The position numbers and the translations under genes were made by a program. Below are positions 43,861-55,184 of a stretch of 64,000 nt of DNA, piece by piece; the stretch's first letter is position 1; the number at the start of each line of letters is the position of its first letter. Source of the DNA: Eurosta solidaginis (taxonomy: Eukaryota; Arthropoda; Insecta; Diptera; Tephritidae). Where the stretch lies: the NCBI RefSeq assembly GCF_040869045.1, contig NC_090319.1, positions 176,860,645-176,924,644 on the forward strand, in the 5' to 3' direction. A model generated the notes under the pieces. The model ran no database searches, was not told the origin of the DNA, and saw only the letters and a list, made by a program, of their open reading frames with translations.

Positions 43861-44447
43861 GTATAAGATTTATTCATTTATATTTATTATACTCAGTTGA
43901 GCAGAGCTCACAGAGTATATTAACTTTGATTGGATAACGGTTGGTTGTACAGGTATAAAGGAATCGAGATAGATATAGACTTCCATATATCAAAATCATC
44001 AGTATCGAAAAAAAAATTTGATTGAGCCATGTCCGTCCGTCCGTCTGTCCGTTAACACGATAACTTGAGTAAATTTTGAGGTATCTGGATGAAATTTGGT
44101 ATGTAGGTTTCTAGGTACTCATCTCAGATCGCTATTTAAAATGAACGATATCGGACTATAACCACGCCCACTTTCTTCGATTTCGAAAATTTCGAAAAAC
44201 CGAAAAAATGCGATAATTCATTGTCAAAGACGGATAAAGCGATGAAACTTGGTAGGTGGGTTTACCTTATGACGCAGAATAGAAAAGTAGTAAGTTTTTG
44301 GACAATGGGCGTGGCACCGCCCACTTTTAAAAGAAGGTAATTTACAAGTTTTGCAAGCTGTAGTTTGGCAGTCGTTGAAGATATCATGATGAAATTTGGC
44401 AAGAACGTTAATACTATTACTATATATGTGTTAAATAAAAATGAGTA

Positions 44448-44458
44448 AAATCGGATGA
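44448..44458. repeat. target-site duplication, left (SINE)
   Basis: aaatcggatga, identical to 44833-44843. Confidence 0.85.
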
Positions 44459-44832
44459 TCGGGCGGCCACCGTGGTGTGATGGTAGCGTGCTCCGCCTAT
44501 CACACCGTATGCCCTGGGTTCAACTCCCGGGCAAAGCAACATCAAAATTTTAGAAATAAGATTTTTCAATTAGAAGAAAATTTTTCTAAGCGGGGTCGCC
44601 CCTCGGCAGTGTTTGGCAAGCACTCCGGGTGTATTTCTGCCATGAAAAGCTCTCAGTGAAAACTCATCTGCTTTGCAGATGCCGTTCGGAGTCGGCATAA
44701 AACATGTAGGTCCCGTCCGGCCAATTTGTAGGGAAAATCAAGAGGAGCACGACGCAAATTGGAAGAGAAGCTCGGCCTTAGATCTCTTCGGAGGTTATCG
44801 CGCCTTACATTTATTTATTTATTTTTTTTTTT
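44459..44832 (+). mobile_element. tRNA-derived SINE, full length
   Basis: About 374 bp between exact 11-bp duplications. The head has a pol III A box (tggtgtgatggtagcgtgc) and B box (gggttcaactcccgg) with tRNA-like spacing. The body includes gcggggtcgcccctcggcag and ggcataaaacatgtaggtcc; the end is a short cgccttacatttatttattt tail. I recognise this as a common SINE of tephritid genomes, from memory. It probably depends on a LINE for movement. The 43-48 kb RTE fragments share the string cgccttacattt. Confidence 0.85.
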
Positions 44833-44843
44833 AAATCGGATGA
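44833..44843. repeat. target-site duplication, right (SINE)
   Basis: aaatcggatga, after the T-rich tail. Confidence 0.85.
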
Positions 44844-45948
44844 AGAACACGCCCACTTTTTAAAAAAAATTTTTTATAAGTCAAATTTTAACAAAAAATT
44901 TAATATCTATACTGTATATAAGTAAATTATGTCAACATTCAACATGCAAAAATAACAGAAAATTTCAAAATGGGCGTGGCTCCGCCCATTTTCATTTAGT
45001 TTGTCTAGAATACTTTTAATGCCATAAGTCGAACAAAAATTTACCAATCCTTCTGAAATTTGGTAGGGGCATAAATTCTATGACGCTAATTGTTTTCTGT
45101 GAAAATTGGCGAAATCGGTTCAAGCCACTCCCAGTTTTTAAACACAGTCCCCCGTCTGTCCTTCCGCTCGGCCGTTAACACGATAACTTGAGCAACGACA
45201 GATATATCTTTACTAAACTTAGTCCACGTACTTATCTGAACTCACTTTATCTTGGTATAAAAAATGGCCGAAATCCGACTATAACCACGTCCAGTTTTTC
45301 GATATCGAAAATTACGAAAAATGCCAAAATTCTATCCCAAATACGTAAAAAGGATGAAACATGGTAATTTGATTGGTTTATTGACGCAAAATATAACTTT
45401 AGAAGAAACTTTGTAAAATGGGTGTGACACCTACCATATTAAGTAGAAGAACATGAAAAAGTTCTGCAGGGCGAAATCAACAGCCCTTGGAATCTTGGCA
45501 GGAATACTGTTCGTGGTATTGCATATATAAGTAAATTAGCAGTAACCGACAGATGATTTTCTGGATCACCCTGGTCAACATTTTGGTCGATATCGCGAAA
45601 ACGCCTTCAAATATACATCTAAGGGCCACTCGCTTTTAAAACCCTCTTTAATACCTTTAATTTGATACCCATATCGCACAAACACATTATAGAGTCACCC
45701 CTGGTCCACCTTTATGGCGATATCCCGAAAAGGCGTCCACCTATAGACCTAAGGCCCACTCCCTCTTAAAATGCTCAGTAACACCTTTCGTTTGATACCC
45801 ATATCGTACAAACATTCTAGAGTCACCCTTGGTCCACCTTTATGGCGATATCTCGAAAAGGCGTCCACCTATACACCGAAGGCCCACTGGTTTTTAAAAT
45901 TTTCATCATCACCTTTCATTTTATTCCCATATCGTACAAACACATTCT

Positions 45949-45958
45949 AGAGTCACCC
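45949..45958. repeat. target-site duplication, left (Jockey)
   Basis: agagtcaccc; the right copy at 47830-47839 is agagtcagcc, one mismatch. The site is inside a minisatellite unit. Confidence 0.7.
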
Positions 45959-47047
45959 CGCGCGTCACCAATCACCATCACCGCTAAAGAGGTTGAGGAC
46001 GCCATTGGTCGTGCTACACCATCCAAAGCAGTGGGCCCAGACGGCATAGCCATGCCGATGCTTAAAAGCCTAGGGAAAGAGGGTTTCAAATATTTAGGGT
46101 ATGTCTTTAACCTGTCTCTTTCCACCTTTGTCATACCCGAGAAATGGAAATTGGCCAAGGTGGTCCCGCTACTAAAGCCTGGGAAACCAGCTAACATAGG
46201 TGAGTCGTATCGTCCGATATCTCTCCTATCGCCAGTGGCAAAGACGCTTGAAGCCATTTTGCTCCCTTATTTCCAAGCAAATTTGCAGCTAGCCCCTCAT
46301 CAGCATGGCTTCAGAAAACTCCATAGCACTACCACCGCGCTAAATGCCATTAGCACCCAGATAAATTGCGGTTTAAATCAATACCCCCACCATAGAACAG
46401 TACTCGTAGCGCTAGACCTATCAAAAGCTTTTGCTACGGTCAACCATGGCTCGTTACTGCAAGACCTAGAAGGGTCTACCCTTCCCCCATGTCTTAAAAG
46501 GTGGACCGCAAATTATCTGGGTGGTCGGCAGGCATCGGTGCAATTTAGAAACGAAACATCAAAACCAAGGAGAATTAAACAAGGGGTAACACAGGGAGGT
46601 GTCCTATCCCCACTTTTGCTTAATTTCTACATATCTAAGCTACCTTCACTACCGGAAGGAGTTACAATCGTTTCCTACGCCGATGACTGCACAATAATGG
46701 CCACAGGCCCAAGCCCAAAGATCGATGCGCTATGCAATAAAATAAACGGCTACCTCCCTGATCTCTCCAGTTTTTTCGCCTCACGAAACCTGGCATTATC
46801 ACCGACTAAATCTTCCGCGGCCTTATTTACAACATGGACGTCCCAAATGTCGACCATTTTGAACATCCACGTCGATGGCACTACGCTACCGACTGTCCTA
46901 CACCCCAAAATCTTGGGTGTGACGTTTGATCAGGATCTACATTTTGGTGAGCACGCAGTCGCAATTGTTCCGAAAATTCAGAGCCGTAACAAAATCCTCA
47001 AATCCCTCGCTGGCAGTACCTGGGAAAAGATAAAGAAACGCTCATGA
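45959..47047 (+). pseudogene. Jockey RT, N-terminal and palm part
   Basis: Open frame (extends upstream to 45842 only through minisatellite DNA). Blocks: EVEDAIGRATPSKAVGPDGI, WKLAKVVPLLKPGKPANIGE, YRPISLLSPVAKTLEAIL, HQHGFRKLHSTTTALNAI, LVALDLSKAFATVNHGSLL (motif A with D and AF), IKQGVTQGGVLSPLLLNFYI (motif B) and the catalytic SYADDCTIM. It ends at 47045-47047 after WEKIKKRS because one A of an A-run near 47027 is missing; the protein continues in the next frame from 47044. Apart from that single shift the RT seems intact. Confidence 0.9.
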
Positions 47048-47781
47048 CTACATACAAAGCAATTAGCCAGCCGATTACGTGCTACGCGTCACCCATATGG
47101 TCGCCAAGCCTAAAAATCACCCAATGGAAGAAACTACAGGCCTGCCAAAATACTGCTCTCAGAATCGCCACGGGCTGTCTTCTTATGTCCACAGAACACC
47201 ACCTGCATAATGAGGCGAGAATACTCCCCATCAGGGATAGAAATGAGATGCTGACCAAACAGTTCCTGTTGAATACACAGAAACCTGGGCATCCCAACAG
47301 AAATCTGATTGATGAGCCTGCACCGCCTAGGCGCTTCAGGAGTCATCTCCGTAAGCATTTTGAGGAAATACGGCACCTGAGAACCCAGCCGTATGAAGTG
47401 AAAAAACACAAGCAGGTCCTTGTTGAACTCCATAAACAGGCGTCGGACCTTTATGCCGGGAATTGCCCGGTGAATCCAGTACTTAAAGAAAATTATCCAA
47501 AACTCGCGGAAGAGGAACGCATACTCCCCAGGGAAACGCGTGTCACTCTTGCTCAACTTCGTTCTGGATACTGTAACAGGTTAAACTCTTACCTATCCAG
47601 AATCAACCCCGACATACAAAATGTATGCCCCGCTTGCAATGTGTCCCCACATGACACCAACCATCTCTTCAATTGTAATGTGGAACCAACGCCTCTAACA
47701 CCCCTTTCCTTATGGTCCACCCCTGTTGAAACGGCAAGTTTCCTTGGACTCCCGTTAGAGGATATTGATGACAATTTGTGA
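47044..47781 (+). pseudogene. Jockey RT, thumb and C-terminal part
   Basis: 245 codons: MTTYKAISQPITCYASPIWS (thumb), KLQACQNTALRIATGC, then the Jockey tail LAQLRSGYCNRLNSYLSRI and a Cys/His cluster CPACNVSPHDTNHLFNC before the stop. It belongs with 45959-47047 as one ORF2, broken by one frameshift. The ATG here is internal and not a natural start. Confidence 0.88.
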
Positions 47782-47829
47782 TCGGTCGCAGCTATTAGGT
47801 GGGGCGAGCATTGCTACAAGAACAACAAC

Positions 47830-47839
47830 AGAGTCAGCC
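47830..47839. repeat. target-site duplication, right (Jockey)
   Basis: agagtcagcc, right after the acaacaac tail. Confidence 0.7.
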
Positions 47840-47895
47840 CTGGTCCACCTTTATGGCAATAACTGGAAACGGCGTCCACCTATGGAACTAAGTCT

Positions 47896-48777
47896 TAGTC
47901 TTAGTGTCTTAGTAACCATCGGCGTTTGAAAACTCTGTAATTTTTCTCTAATATCAATAACAAAAACAATTGTATAAAGAAATATTTTAAGGTTTCGGAT
48001 TAAAAAGCCGTAATAAAAAAATAAATATAAATTAATAAATCTTATACGCGATATTAAGCAGGCTGATTCCGCCGTAATTCGCGCGGTTTGATTTATCGCC
48101 TTACATTTGGATTGGGCAGAGTAAACTTAAGCTCTAAATCCGAACATATTTTGCACAGGAGTTGATGCATATTCGTTACCAGCTCTTCGCCTCCGAGTTT
48201 GAACAGCTCGTCTGGTATTCCGTAAGTAATATGAGCATGTTTCGCTAATTAAATACATATATTAGCCGTGTTTTTTAACACGCGTATATCCGTTTACGCT
48301 TAAACTTTATATGTACTGCTAAGCGACAAACTTTAAATACACCTCTGAAATTGCTGCGCAGACATTTTGTCCTACTAAATTTCACTACGCATTATACTCA
48401 GATGTAACTGAAATATGTGTCTTTGTTTCACCCTCTACACTAATTCTATGTATTCTATGTTTGTCCACAATTCATCGCAACTGATTCAGCTATATGTTAT
48501 ATTCTATGGGCATCAGAGCGTTGTGTCTCCGCTTTTCGGTACACCCTGTCGCTGTAGCTAGTTGTTTAACCACGGTCGCTAGATGGGTCTCCTAAGCATT
48601 ATCTAAGCGAAGATAAGCGTTATTAGTGATATAATAGTGTACAGCGGAAGTACTGCTTATAAAAACAATGCTATTAACCCAATGTTACTGAGCTTTCAAA
48701 AGCGCACGCATATAAGTATTCCACACAGTTATGAATAAAAATATATAGAATTAGTTTGTTCCTAATCTTCTTCTATA
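47896..48777. other. mostly unassigned; holds inverted RTE fragment
   Basis: No ORF recognised. 48078-48224 is the second arm of the RTE-derived inverted repeat. 48225-48777 is AT-rich and unassigned. Confidence 0.5.
48078..48224 (-). repeat. inverted repeat arm 2 (RTE-derived)
   Basis: Reverse complement of 43671-43821; landmarks ttacatttggattgggcaga and ccagctcttcgcctccgag. Confidence 0.85.
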
Positions 48778-48781
48778 TATA

Positions 48782-49133
48782 AGTTATTAGCTTCTCTTGT
48801 GAGAGACTAAAAAATATAATTTTTTGAACGACTCGAAGTCGTTGTTCTTTATTTGATCATAGCAATTTATTACTAACTTTACAATATATTTCTTAATTCT
48901 ACTTATCGTATGAAGTCACGTTGGTTGACAGGTGATTCCTCTTGTTGTTGTCGCGTTATTTACTTCCTCATTTCCAATGAATGGTAATGCATGGTCAGCT
49001 ATTGAGTAGTTGCGCGTGTGACCTACATTTAGGTCGCATGCTTACACAGCATTCATACTGTTGTCGTATGGATAGTTACATATTTATATGTGGGCAGTTT
49101 TGGAGCCCAATTTCAGAGTATGTGGCGTTAACT
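48782..49133 (-). repeat. provirus 3' LTR, 352 bp
   Basis: Matches 58996-59392 except that it lacks a 45-bp internal duplication. The end of the env frame reads into it. Confidence 0.9.
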
Positions 49134-50645
49134 CCTCCCCTTTTAAGTATGCAGCGTCCTCGTTGGATGGTATTTCATTTGTAGGTATAGTGGGGGTTTC
49201 CTTTGAACTGCTAGTATTGACCTGAATGTCTATTCTCATTTTCTTCTTAGAGTTTAATTTTTTGGCAATCATGGTGGCCAATTGGATAATCAGTGATAGC
49301 GTGATTATCGAAGAGCATGTGAAAATGCTTATTTTGTATTTCAAGTTGACATAATCTATTTTTTGGATGTTCGCTATATTGAGCTCTTTCAAATATTGTA
49401 AAAAAGAACTTCCTCGAGATTCGCTGTAACATATGTGGATTTGACGATTGCTGGTGGCTTTGCAAACAGTCGATTTTTATTAACAAAATATTTTCCTTCA
49501 ATTGATAAGCTTAAATTATCGTATCTGATCAAAGGTGTACCATTCAGATTGATTTCTTTGTTGTCTATTTTTAGGGGTCCATTGTAACTATTGATAAATA
49601 ATAATCCGAGCATTATTTCTTCTATCGTGGGCATGTGGTGACTGTTTATTAGGGTGCAGTTGGATGAATATCATTTTAAAAGGTTTGGTATGCAGGTGGT
49701 TAACGTGACTTTTTTTATGCGCTCTTGCTTACATAAAATTAAATTGTTTATATTCTTACAACTATCTCTTCCACCAAATACTTCCTTGTTACAAGTTATT
49801 AAATTTTCATATTCAAGCTTGATTGCTTTATGGCCTTGTTTTACAGCTTTGGCTTTTATTAATTTACAAGATTCTTTGCTTGTTAAAGGGAATTTTACAA
49901 TACAAATAATGGAAGATAAATTTGATGCAATTTTAACATCACTAAATTCAATTGCTTCGATTAAATTTAAATAGGGCATGTTTCGTTTTTCTAGTGCTCC
50001 TTCAATTACAACTAATTCTTCGTTAGATAATATGAATGAGTTTATAATTCCTGCTTTTGCCCATTGTATTGTAGATTACTCAATATTCAATATTATTAAT
50101 TCTTCTTTAATGAATTGCAATTTCCTTTCAATATTTTTTTCTATTTCTAATTTAAGAGCATCGCCCGGTTTCATTTCGCTTAGAATTGCATTTGAAATAT
50201 GAGTTAAATTATTTATTCTTTCTAAAATAGATTTATTTATTACTACTTGTTAGTTATTGTTACTTGCTATATTAGTTACTTTATCGTTTTGTATTTTAAA
50301 ATCTTCTTGGTCAGGGGATCCAGAAAGCCATTTCCAGGCTGTGCCAAGTGGTTCAATGGCTCTTTTGGTTTTCCTGGGTTTCAGTTGGTATAGGAGGGAC
50401 CGGATGGATTTTTCCTCTTGGGAAAGGAATGGGTGACTTCGGCTTTTCCTAGTTATATTATGTTCTGTTGTGGCGTGTATGTCGTCGAGTAGGGAGTCGT
50501 ACTGGTCGAGGTCAATAGTGTGTATTAGTCGAAATGTTCCAACTTGAACCTTCGCGGTTCCTGTGTCTATCGTTACTATGGGACTGTGGTCGTATAGTCC
50601 AAAATTTGGGTTTCCGCATTGCAGGTTGCAAATAGGATCCTGCAA
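49084..50645 (-). pseudogene. errantivirus env relic
   Basis: Membrane-fusion envelope type found in insect errantiviruses. 50250-50645 holds the N-terminal part, with a basic R-x-K-R site (KPRKTKRAIEPLGTAWKWLSG), the expected place of proteolytic cleavage before the fusion region. 49671-49979, 49389-49634 and 49084-49392 hold later segments with several Cys; the last has a hydrophobic stretch (IFTCSSIITLSLIIQLATMI) as membrane anchor and a basic/polar tail. At least three stops or shifts separate the four open pieces, so no envelope can be made. Confidence 0.8.
49134..49144 (-). other. polypurine tract
   Basis: Minus strand AAAAGGGGAGG immediately before the 3' LTR, the primer for plus-strand synthesis. 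Confidence 0.75.
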
Positions 50646-50659
50646 AATAAGAGTGTTAT

Positions 50660-51853
50660 TTACTTCTTGATATGGCTTTTGTGAACGGTGCGGCCAGATT
50701 GTGCCAGAATTGTGTTGCCTTGGTCTTCTAGTACTATTTCTTTTTTATATCGGGGTGTTAGTTTGTTTCCTAGTCTTTTGTTTATTTTTACATAAATAAC
50801 ATCATTATTTTTGTATGTCCTGAACTCGGTCCTATCTTTATTATGAAGTCGTAAGTCTTTTTCCTGTTTATTTTTAAGAATTTGGACATTTTCTTCTCTG
50901 TCCAATGTCATTGAGTTTGGCCCTACTATTCTCCCGAAAAATACTTTTACTGGTTTACGTTTGGTAGTGGAATGAATGGAATAGTTATACTTGAATATGT
51001 CTATATTAAGGAGGTCCTTAAAGTCGGTGTGGGTGTTTTCTGCTTTAGTGCAACGCATCACTTCGGTAAGTGTGGAATGGAATCGTTTTATTTGTCCGTT
51101 TATAGAACTTTTGTATGGAGGGGTTTTAAATATTTCAATATTCGTTTTCTAGCATAAAGGTTATAGGGGTTGCGTTTAGGGATTTTTCGTTGTCCATAAC
51201 GATATTTTCTGGGATTCCGAATGTTGTCAAGATACTTATTAAGGGGGCTTTATATCTTCCGTTGCTCTGGAGCGCACAATTTTTGCTCGTTCGTATTTGG
51301 AAAATTTATCCATGGCCGTTAGCACTACTTTGTTGTGAGTATGGTATAGGTCTATATGAACTATATGATCTGGGTAATTAGGAATGGGAGTTAGTTTCAG
51401 GATAGGATATACTGGATGTCTCTCGTACTTATTTGCTAAGCAAATTTTGCACTGTTTTGCAATTCTTTTTATTTTGGCGTTCATTTGTGGGAAGTAACAT
51501 CTTTCTAAGAGTTGGGCTTTATTTTCGGTGGGATTGCGATGAGCTCTATTATGCTCGTTGATGATTTCCGTTTCATGTTCTGATTCGTTTGTAACATCTC
51601 TAATGAATTTTCGTGTATAACGTACTTTGTACCTGCTAGAATGAATTTGGTAAATTGTTTGTATTTTCCCTAAAATGTTGTCTTCGGTTTTTATGCAATT
51701 TGTTACTGTAGGGTTGAGATATCTTTTCAACAATGTGGTAAGACTTTCTCTCTCTTTCAACAATAATATGTCTATGGTAAGTGGGAAAAGGCAATTTAAA
51801 TTGGTGTGAAGAGGTTTCACCAGTAGAAATAAAAATTTGATTTTTAAATGCAT
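50660..51853 (-). pseudogene. provirus integrase
   Basis: 51239-51853 (second half) holds EHNRAHRNPTENKAQLLERCYFP with the H-H part and CKICLANKYERHP with the C-C part of the zinc domain, then HIDLYHTHNKVVLTAMDKFSKY at the start of the core. The core continues in another frame with PENIVMDNEKSLN near 51215-51177, then shifts again; 50660-51061 is the C-terminal part, ending near IKK before env. Two or more frameshifts. Confidence 0.8.
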
Positions 51854-53255
51854 TGATAGGAGCGTCTGTATACGGTATTAAATTTTGGGCTGAACTTTCG
51901 ACACTGTGTTGGGTTGCAGACAAAGAATTTATTTGTTGTGGTGGTCGAGAAAGTGCGTCTGCGACAATATTGGTACTGTCAGGTTTGTATTTTATCTCAT
52001 AGTTGTATTCTTCCAATATTGATTTCCATCTTTTTAGTTTACTGTTAGTATTTCTGCTACTGAGTGAGTATGTCAAAGATTGATGGTCTGTGAAAACTTT
52101 TATTGTGGTTGAACCATACAAATAATTTCTAAATGTTTTTAACGCCCATATTATGGCTAAAAGTTCCTTTTCGTTAGTTGCGTAATTTTCCTTGGTCCTC
52201 GTCAATGTTCTGGAAATGAACATTATGGGTTCACCACCTTGCTCTAGGACTGCTCCTATGGCGTGGTTTGATGCGTCGGTTGTCAAGTGAAATTCTTTTT
52301 CGAAGTCGGGGTATTGTAACATAACGTCAGAGGATGCTAGTGAATTTTTTAATTTATTAAACGCGTCCATTGCATTATTGTCGAGAGACATTTTTATTTT
52401 AGCTGAAAGATTTTGGGACATACGTCCCTCCTCACCTCTCAAAAGTACCGTTAGGGGCTTGGCGAGTTTTGCATAGTCTTTAATGAAACGTCGGTAATAA
52501 CCGGAAAGTCCTAGAAAGGATCGAAGTTATTTTATAGTTTGAGGCGGTGGAAAGTCTAAAATTGCTTTCACTTTTGCTGGATTTGTTTTTATGCCATTTT
52601 TGGAGACAACAAATCCCAAAAACTCAAACCATTTATCAAGTTGAATTTTCATATTAGCATCTTGTAGGGTCATGAAAATTATTTTCACGTTTTTCAAGTG
52701 AGACTCTTCGTCTTTTCCGAAAATTATGATATCGACTATGTACACTATTTACTATTATTGACTGAAAAAGCTGTTTTTGCGATATCGGATTCAAATAAAG
52801 GGATATGAGGAAAGCCACTTTTCAAGTCGAGAACTGTAAAGAATTTGTTCTTTCCGAGTTGTGAAAGTACTTCTTTGGTGTAGCGGTGGGTAGCGGTCGA
52901 GTATTGTGATTGAATTTAATTTGCGGTAGTCTATTACCATCCTGTATTTTTTATGCCAGATGCGTCATCTTTCTTTGGCACTATCTAGATGGGAGAATTG
53001 TATGGCGATCGGGAAGGTCTAATTATTCCGTTCTCAAGTAATTTTGATATTTGCTTTTCTACCTCGTCCTTAAGGGACATTGGATATGAGTAATATCTGG
53101 AATATACCGGATCTTCATTTATAGTTCTTATTTCGGCTTTTACCGCGATAGTGTACGTTAATCTTTCATCCGGATCAGAAAAAAGTTGTGGGTTTGAGTA
53201 GCATAAATTTCGGAGTTTTCCCGTTTCTTCATTCGTAAGATGGTCTGTTCTTATT
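51854..53255 (-). pseudogene. provirus RT and RNase H
   Basis: RNase H, 51900-52442: FHLTTDASNHAIGAVLEQ, ATNEKELLAIIWALKTFRNYLYG, KVFTDHQSLTY and VADALSRPP, all well kept. RT, 52500-53250: a YNSPI-like block near 52990, KYRMVIDYRKLN-like remnants near 52920-52960, and 52527-52745 with YIVDIIIFGKDEESHL, in which the first Asp of the YxDD box is Val. NGIKTNPAKVKAI follows. Stops and shifts between the pieces and the catalytic change show loss of function. Confidence 0.85.
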
Positions 53256-53594
53256 TCAACATTGTTGTTTAATGGCTATTTTCCTCTTGTTTTTTATTAG
53301 CATATGATTTTTTGAAGAAAAAATTACGGCTTCTAAATGTTTTAGGCTGTCGTTACCGAGAATACAGTGAAATGATTTAAGTGTGGGTAATATAAAAAAT
53401 TTAAGGTTCTCGTCTTCTAAACCGAAAAGGTTAATAAAGGCATGGTGGGTTATCTTAACGTTTCCTCCTACTGAGGTTGCATAAAAAATTTCTTCGTTGG
53501 GAATAAGTTTTTTCACGAGATTTGGTTGAATGTAATTTTTATTTGAACCTATGTCAATAAAGAAATTTAGAACTTTCCCGCTATGTGCTTGCAT
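53256..53594 (-). CDS. provirus aspartic protease segment
   Basis: Open for 112 codons. FFIDIGSNKNYI stands where the family has D-T/I-G-S, so the catalytic Asp and Gly are present. ILGNDSLKHLEAVI is the second conserved hydrophobic-Leu-Gly block. It lies between gag and RT, as expected; the frame ends with a stop at 53256-53258 before RT. Confidence 0.75.
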   Translation of the reverse strand: MQAHSGKVLNFFIDIGSNKNYIQPNLVKKLIPNEEIFYATSVGGNVKITHHAFINLFGLEDENLKFFILPTLKSFHCILGNDSLKHLEAVIFSSKNHMLIKNKRKIAIKQQC

Positions 53595-53619
53595 TGGAAA
53601 TATGGTAGCGTGGAGTTCG

Positions 53620-54975
53620 TTAACCTAAAAAATGAATGTCGGAGAATTCGTATGAGTTGTCTTCAGGGAAGCTGTCAAGGGTGTTGTTATAGTGTGCAGT
53701 GTATTGGTTGTAAAAATCTTGGAATGTCTGTTCATCTGGTTCGTCAAGTTGCTGTCCTAAGTCCGTTTCCATTGTTTCTATGTTATTTACCCTGTTTTGT
53801 TTGAAAGGTTGCCGCATTTGATTGGAAGGAGGTGTGGGCCGTTTTCCGGCAAGGAAGTTATTTGTCGGTCTATTCATGTAATTCACGTTCTTTGTCTCGA
53901 GAAATTCGTCTATGTCCAGTGGGACTGGGGATTTTGGTTGGGTGGGTCTTGGTGGAGGATTGTCGAACTGGCTGGGTCTAGGGGTTATTGCAGAGCGTAA
54001 TTGGGAGTTTGAATGTTCGGATTCTTTGGGTATTGTTGGTATTGGGGGAATTGTTGGTATTGAGGAAATTGTTGGTATTGGGGAAATTGTTGGGAAGATC
54101 GGGTAAAGGTAGGGATTGCTTGAGGTAGATGGGCAAGGTGGGGGTAGAATGGCTGATTAGGGCTCTTTCTTGGTGGAAGTGCAGGCCGTTGCTGATATGG
54201 CATCTCGAATATCGGTGGTGGCAATGTGGGCCGTTTATGCAAGCCGTACTGTTGGCTGTTGGCATGTGCTGCCCTGAAATTTTGATTATCTAACTTGATG
54301 CACAAATGCAATGCTTCAGGCAGATCAGCCAGCTCTTTCATGCCGAGAAGTCTCGATAGATCGCCTGATAGTCCTCTGACAAAGGTGTCTAGCGCCTTGT
54401 CACGGTATGTGTGTGTGAGGACACGCATGCACACTTCGCTGATTTCCATGCAGGATATTTTATTTAATATTAGTGAGAGGTGTAAATAAACATCACCATA
54501 AAATTCTTGCACAGATTTCTGACTTTGTATTAAGCAGGTCATTTGATATTCAAGTGTGCTAAGATCTCTCTTGTCCGCATAATGCATGGTAAGGCATCGG
54601 GAAATAGCCTTCCAGTTAAGAGGGGTATTGTAGGACTCTAGTGCTGCGTCGGCACTTCCTACGATTTTATTACGAATTGCATTAAGAATGCCGAAATATT
54701 TCGCATGGCTCATAAATCCTTAATATTCATTTAACACTATTCTTCCAGCGGTTGAACTCAGCTGGGTTTCAACCAAACTCTCGCAAGGATCTAACCACGT
54801 CAGGTACCTTGTCCATGTCGGCCAGGTTATTTCTAAATCGATCCTCGATCATTTGATTGGTCATAGGTTGCTGAGTTGGATGCAGAGCATCCCTAATCAT
54901 TCTATTTTCGTCCGTAGTTAAAATCTCTCTCATTAAGTCCTTTATAAGGTTTTTAAATTCAGGAGTGGGGTTAGC
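53620..54975 (-). pseudogene. provirus gag
   Basis: N-terminal part in a frame near 54975-54760 (PTPEFKNLIKDLMREIL, MIEDRFRNNLADMDKVPDVV, broken by a stop near 54760). Main open piece 53985-54713 starts with KYFGILNAIRNKIVGSADAALESY, then ISRCLTMHYADKRDLSTLEYQM and RGLSGDLSRLLGMKELADLPEAL. A Pro/Gln-rich tail has three QFPQYQ repeats (54000-54090). 53620-53886 is the end, NYMNRPTNNFLAGKRPTPPS and an acidic stretch. No CCHC knuckle, normal for this group. Confidence 0.8.
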
Positions 54976-55184
54976 TACTTGTTGGATAGGGTCGCCAGGT
55001 CAAATCTAAATGTCACGCAGAACAAAAATTGGAAATCGAGTTAGATTTTCACGCAGCAAATTCAATTTGAGTTGCTCTCATACAAGTTGTATATGTATGA
55101 GACATTTTTGACAGAAAATGACTTGCGTGCGTTTATATTAGGTTGGCTTGTTAGCAGGAGCTAAGCTCACGCCCACCCCGGATC

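Larger units (their letters stand above)
45959..47829 (+). mobile_element. 5'-truncated Jockey LINE
   Basis: 1.9 kb; keeps RT and the true 3' end (tacaagaacaacaaca tail), lacks ORF1 and endonuclease. It has a near-perfect 10-bp duplication. Among the best preserved LINEs here, so probably recent. Confidence 0.8.
43887..47895 (-). mobile_element. minisatellite element, copy E (minus strand, 5' truncated)
   Basis: Plus-strand start tatactcagttgagcagagct is the inverted 3' end of this family. It contains the gtccgtccgtctgtcc repeats, the ccacgcccac markers of the 152-bp blocks, and 129-130-bp units at about 45590-45958 and 47840-47890. A SINE (44459-44832) and a Jockey (45959-47829) inserted in it. 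The 5' end is missing after about 47895. Confidence 0.75.

Noticed and set aside
44459..44540. tRNA gene
   Set aside because: The A and B boxes belong to the SINE head; the acceptor stem does not close, and the sequence continues into the SINE body with target-site duplications outside.
45842..45958. Upstream extension of the Jockey frame as a longer N-terminus
   Set aside because: The first 39 codons are minisatellite DNA; the LINE begins after the duplicated target at 45958.
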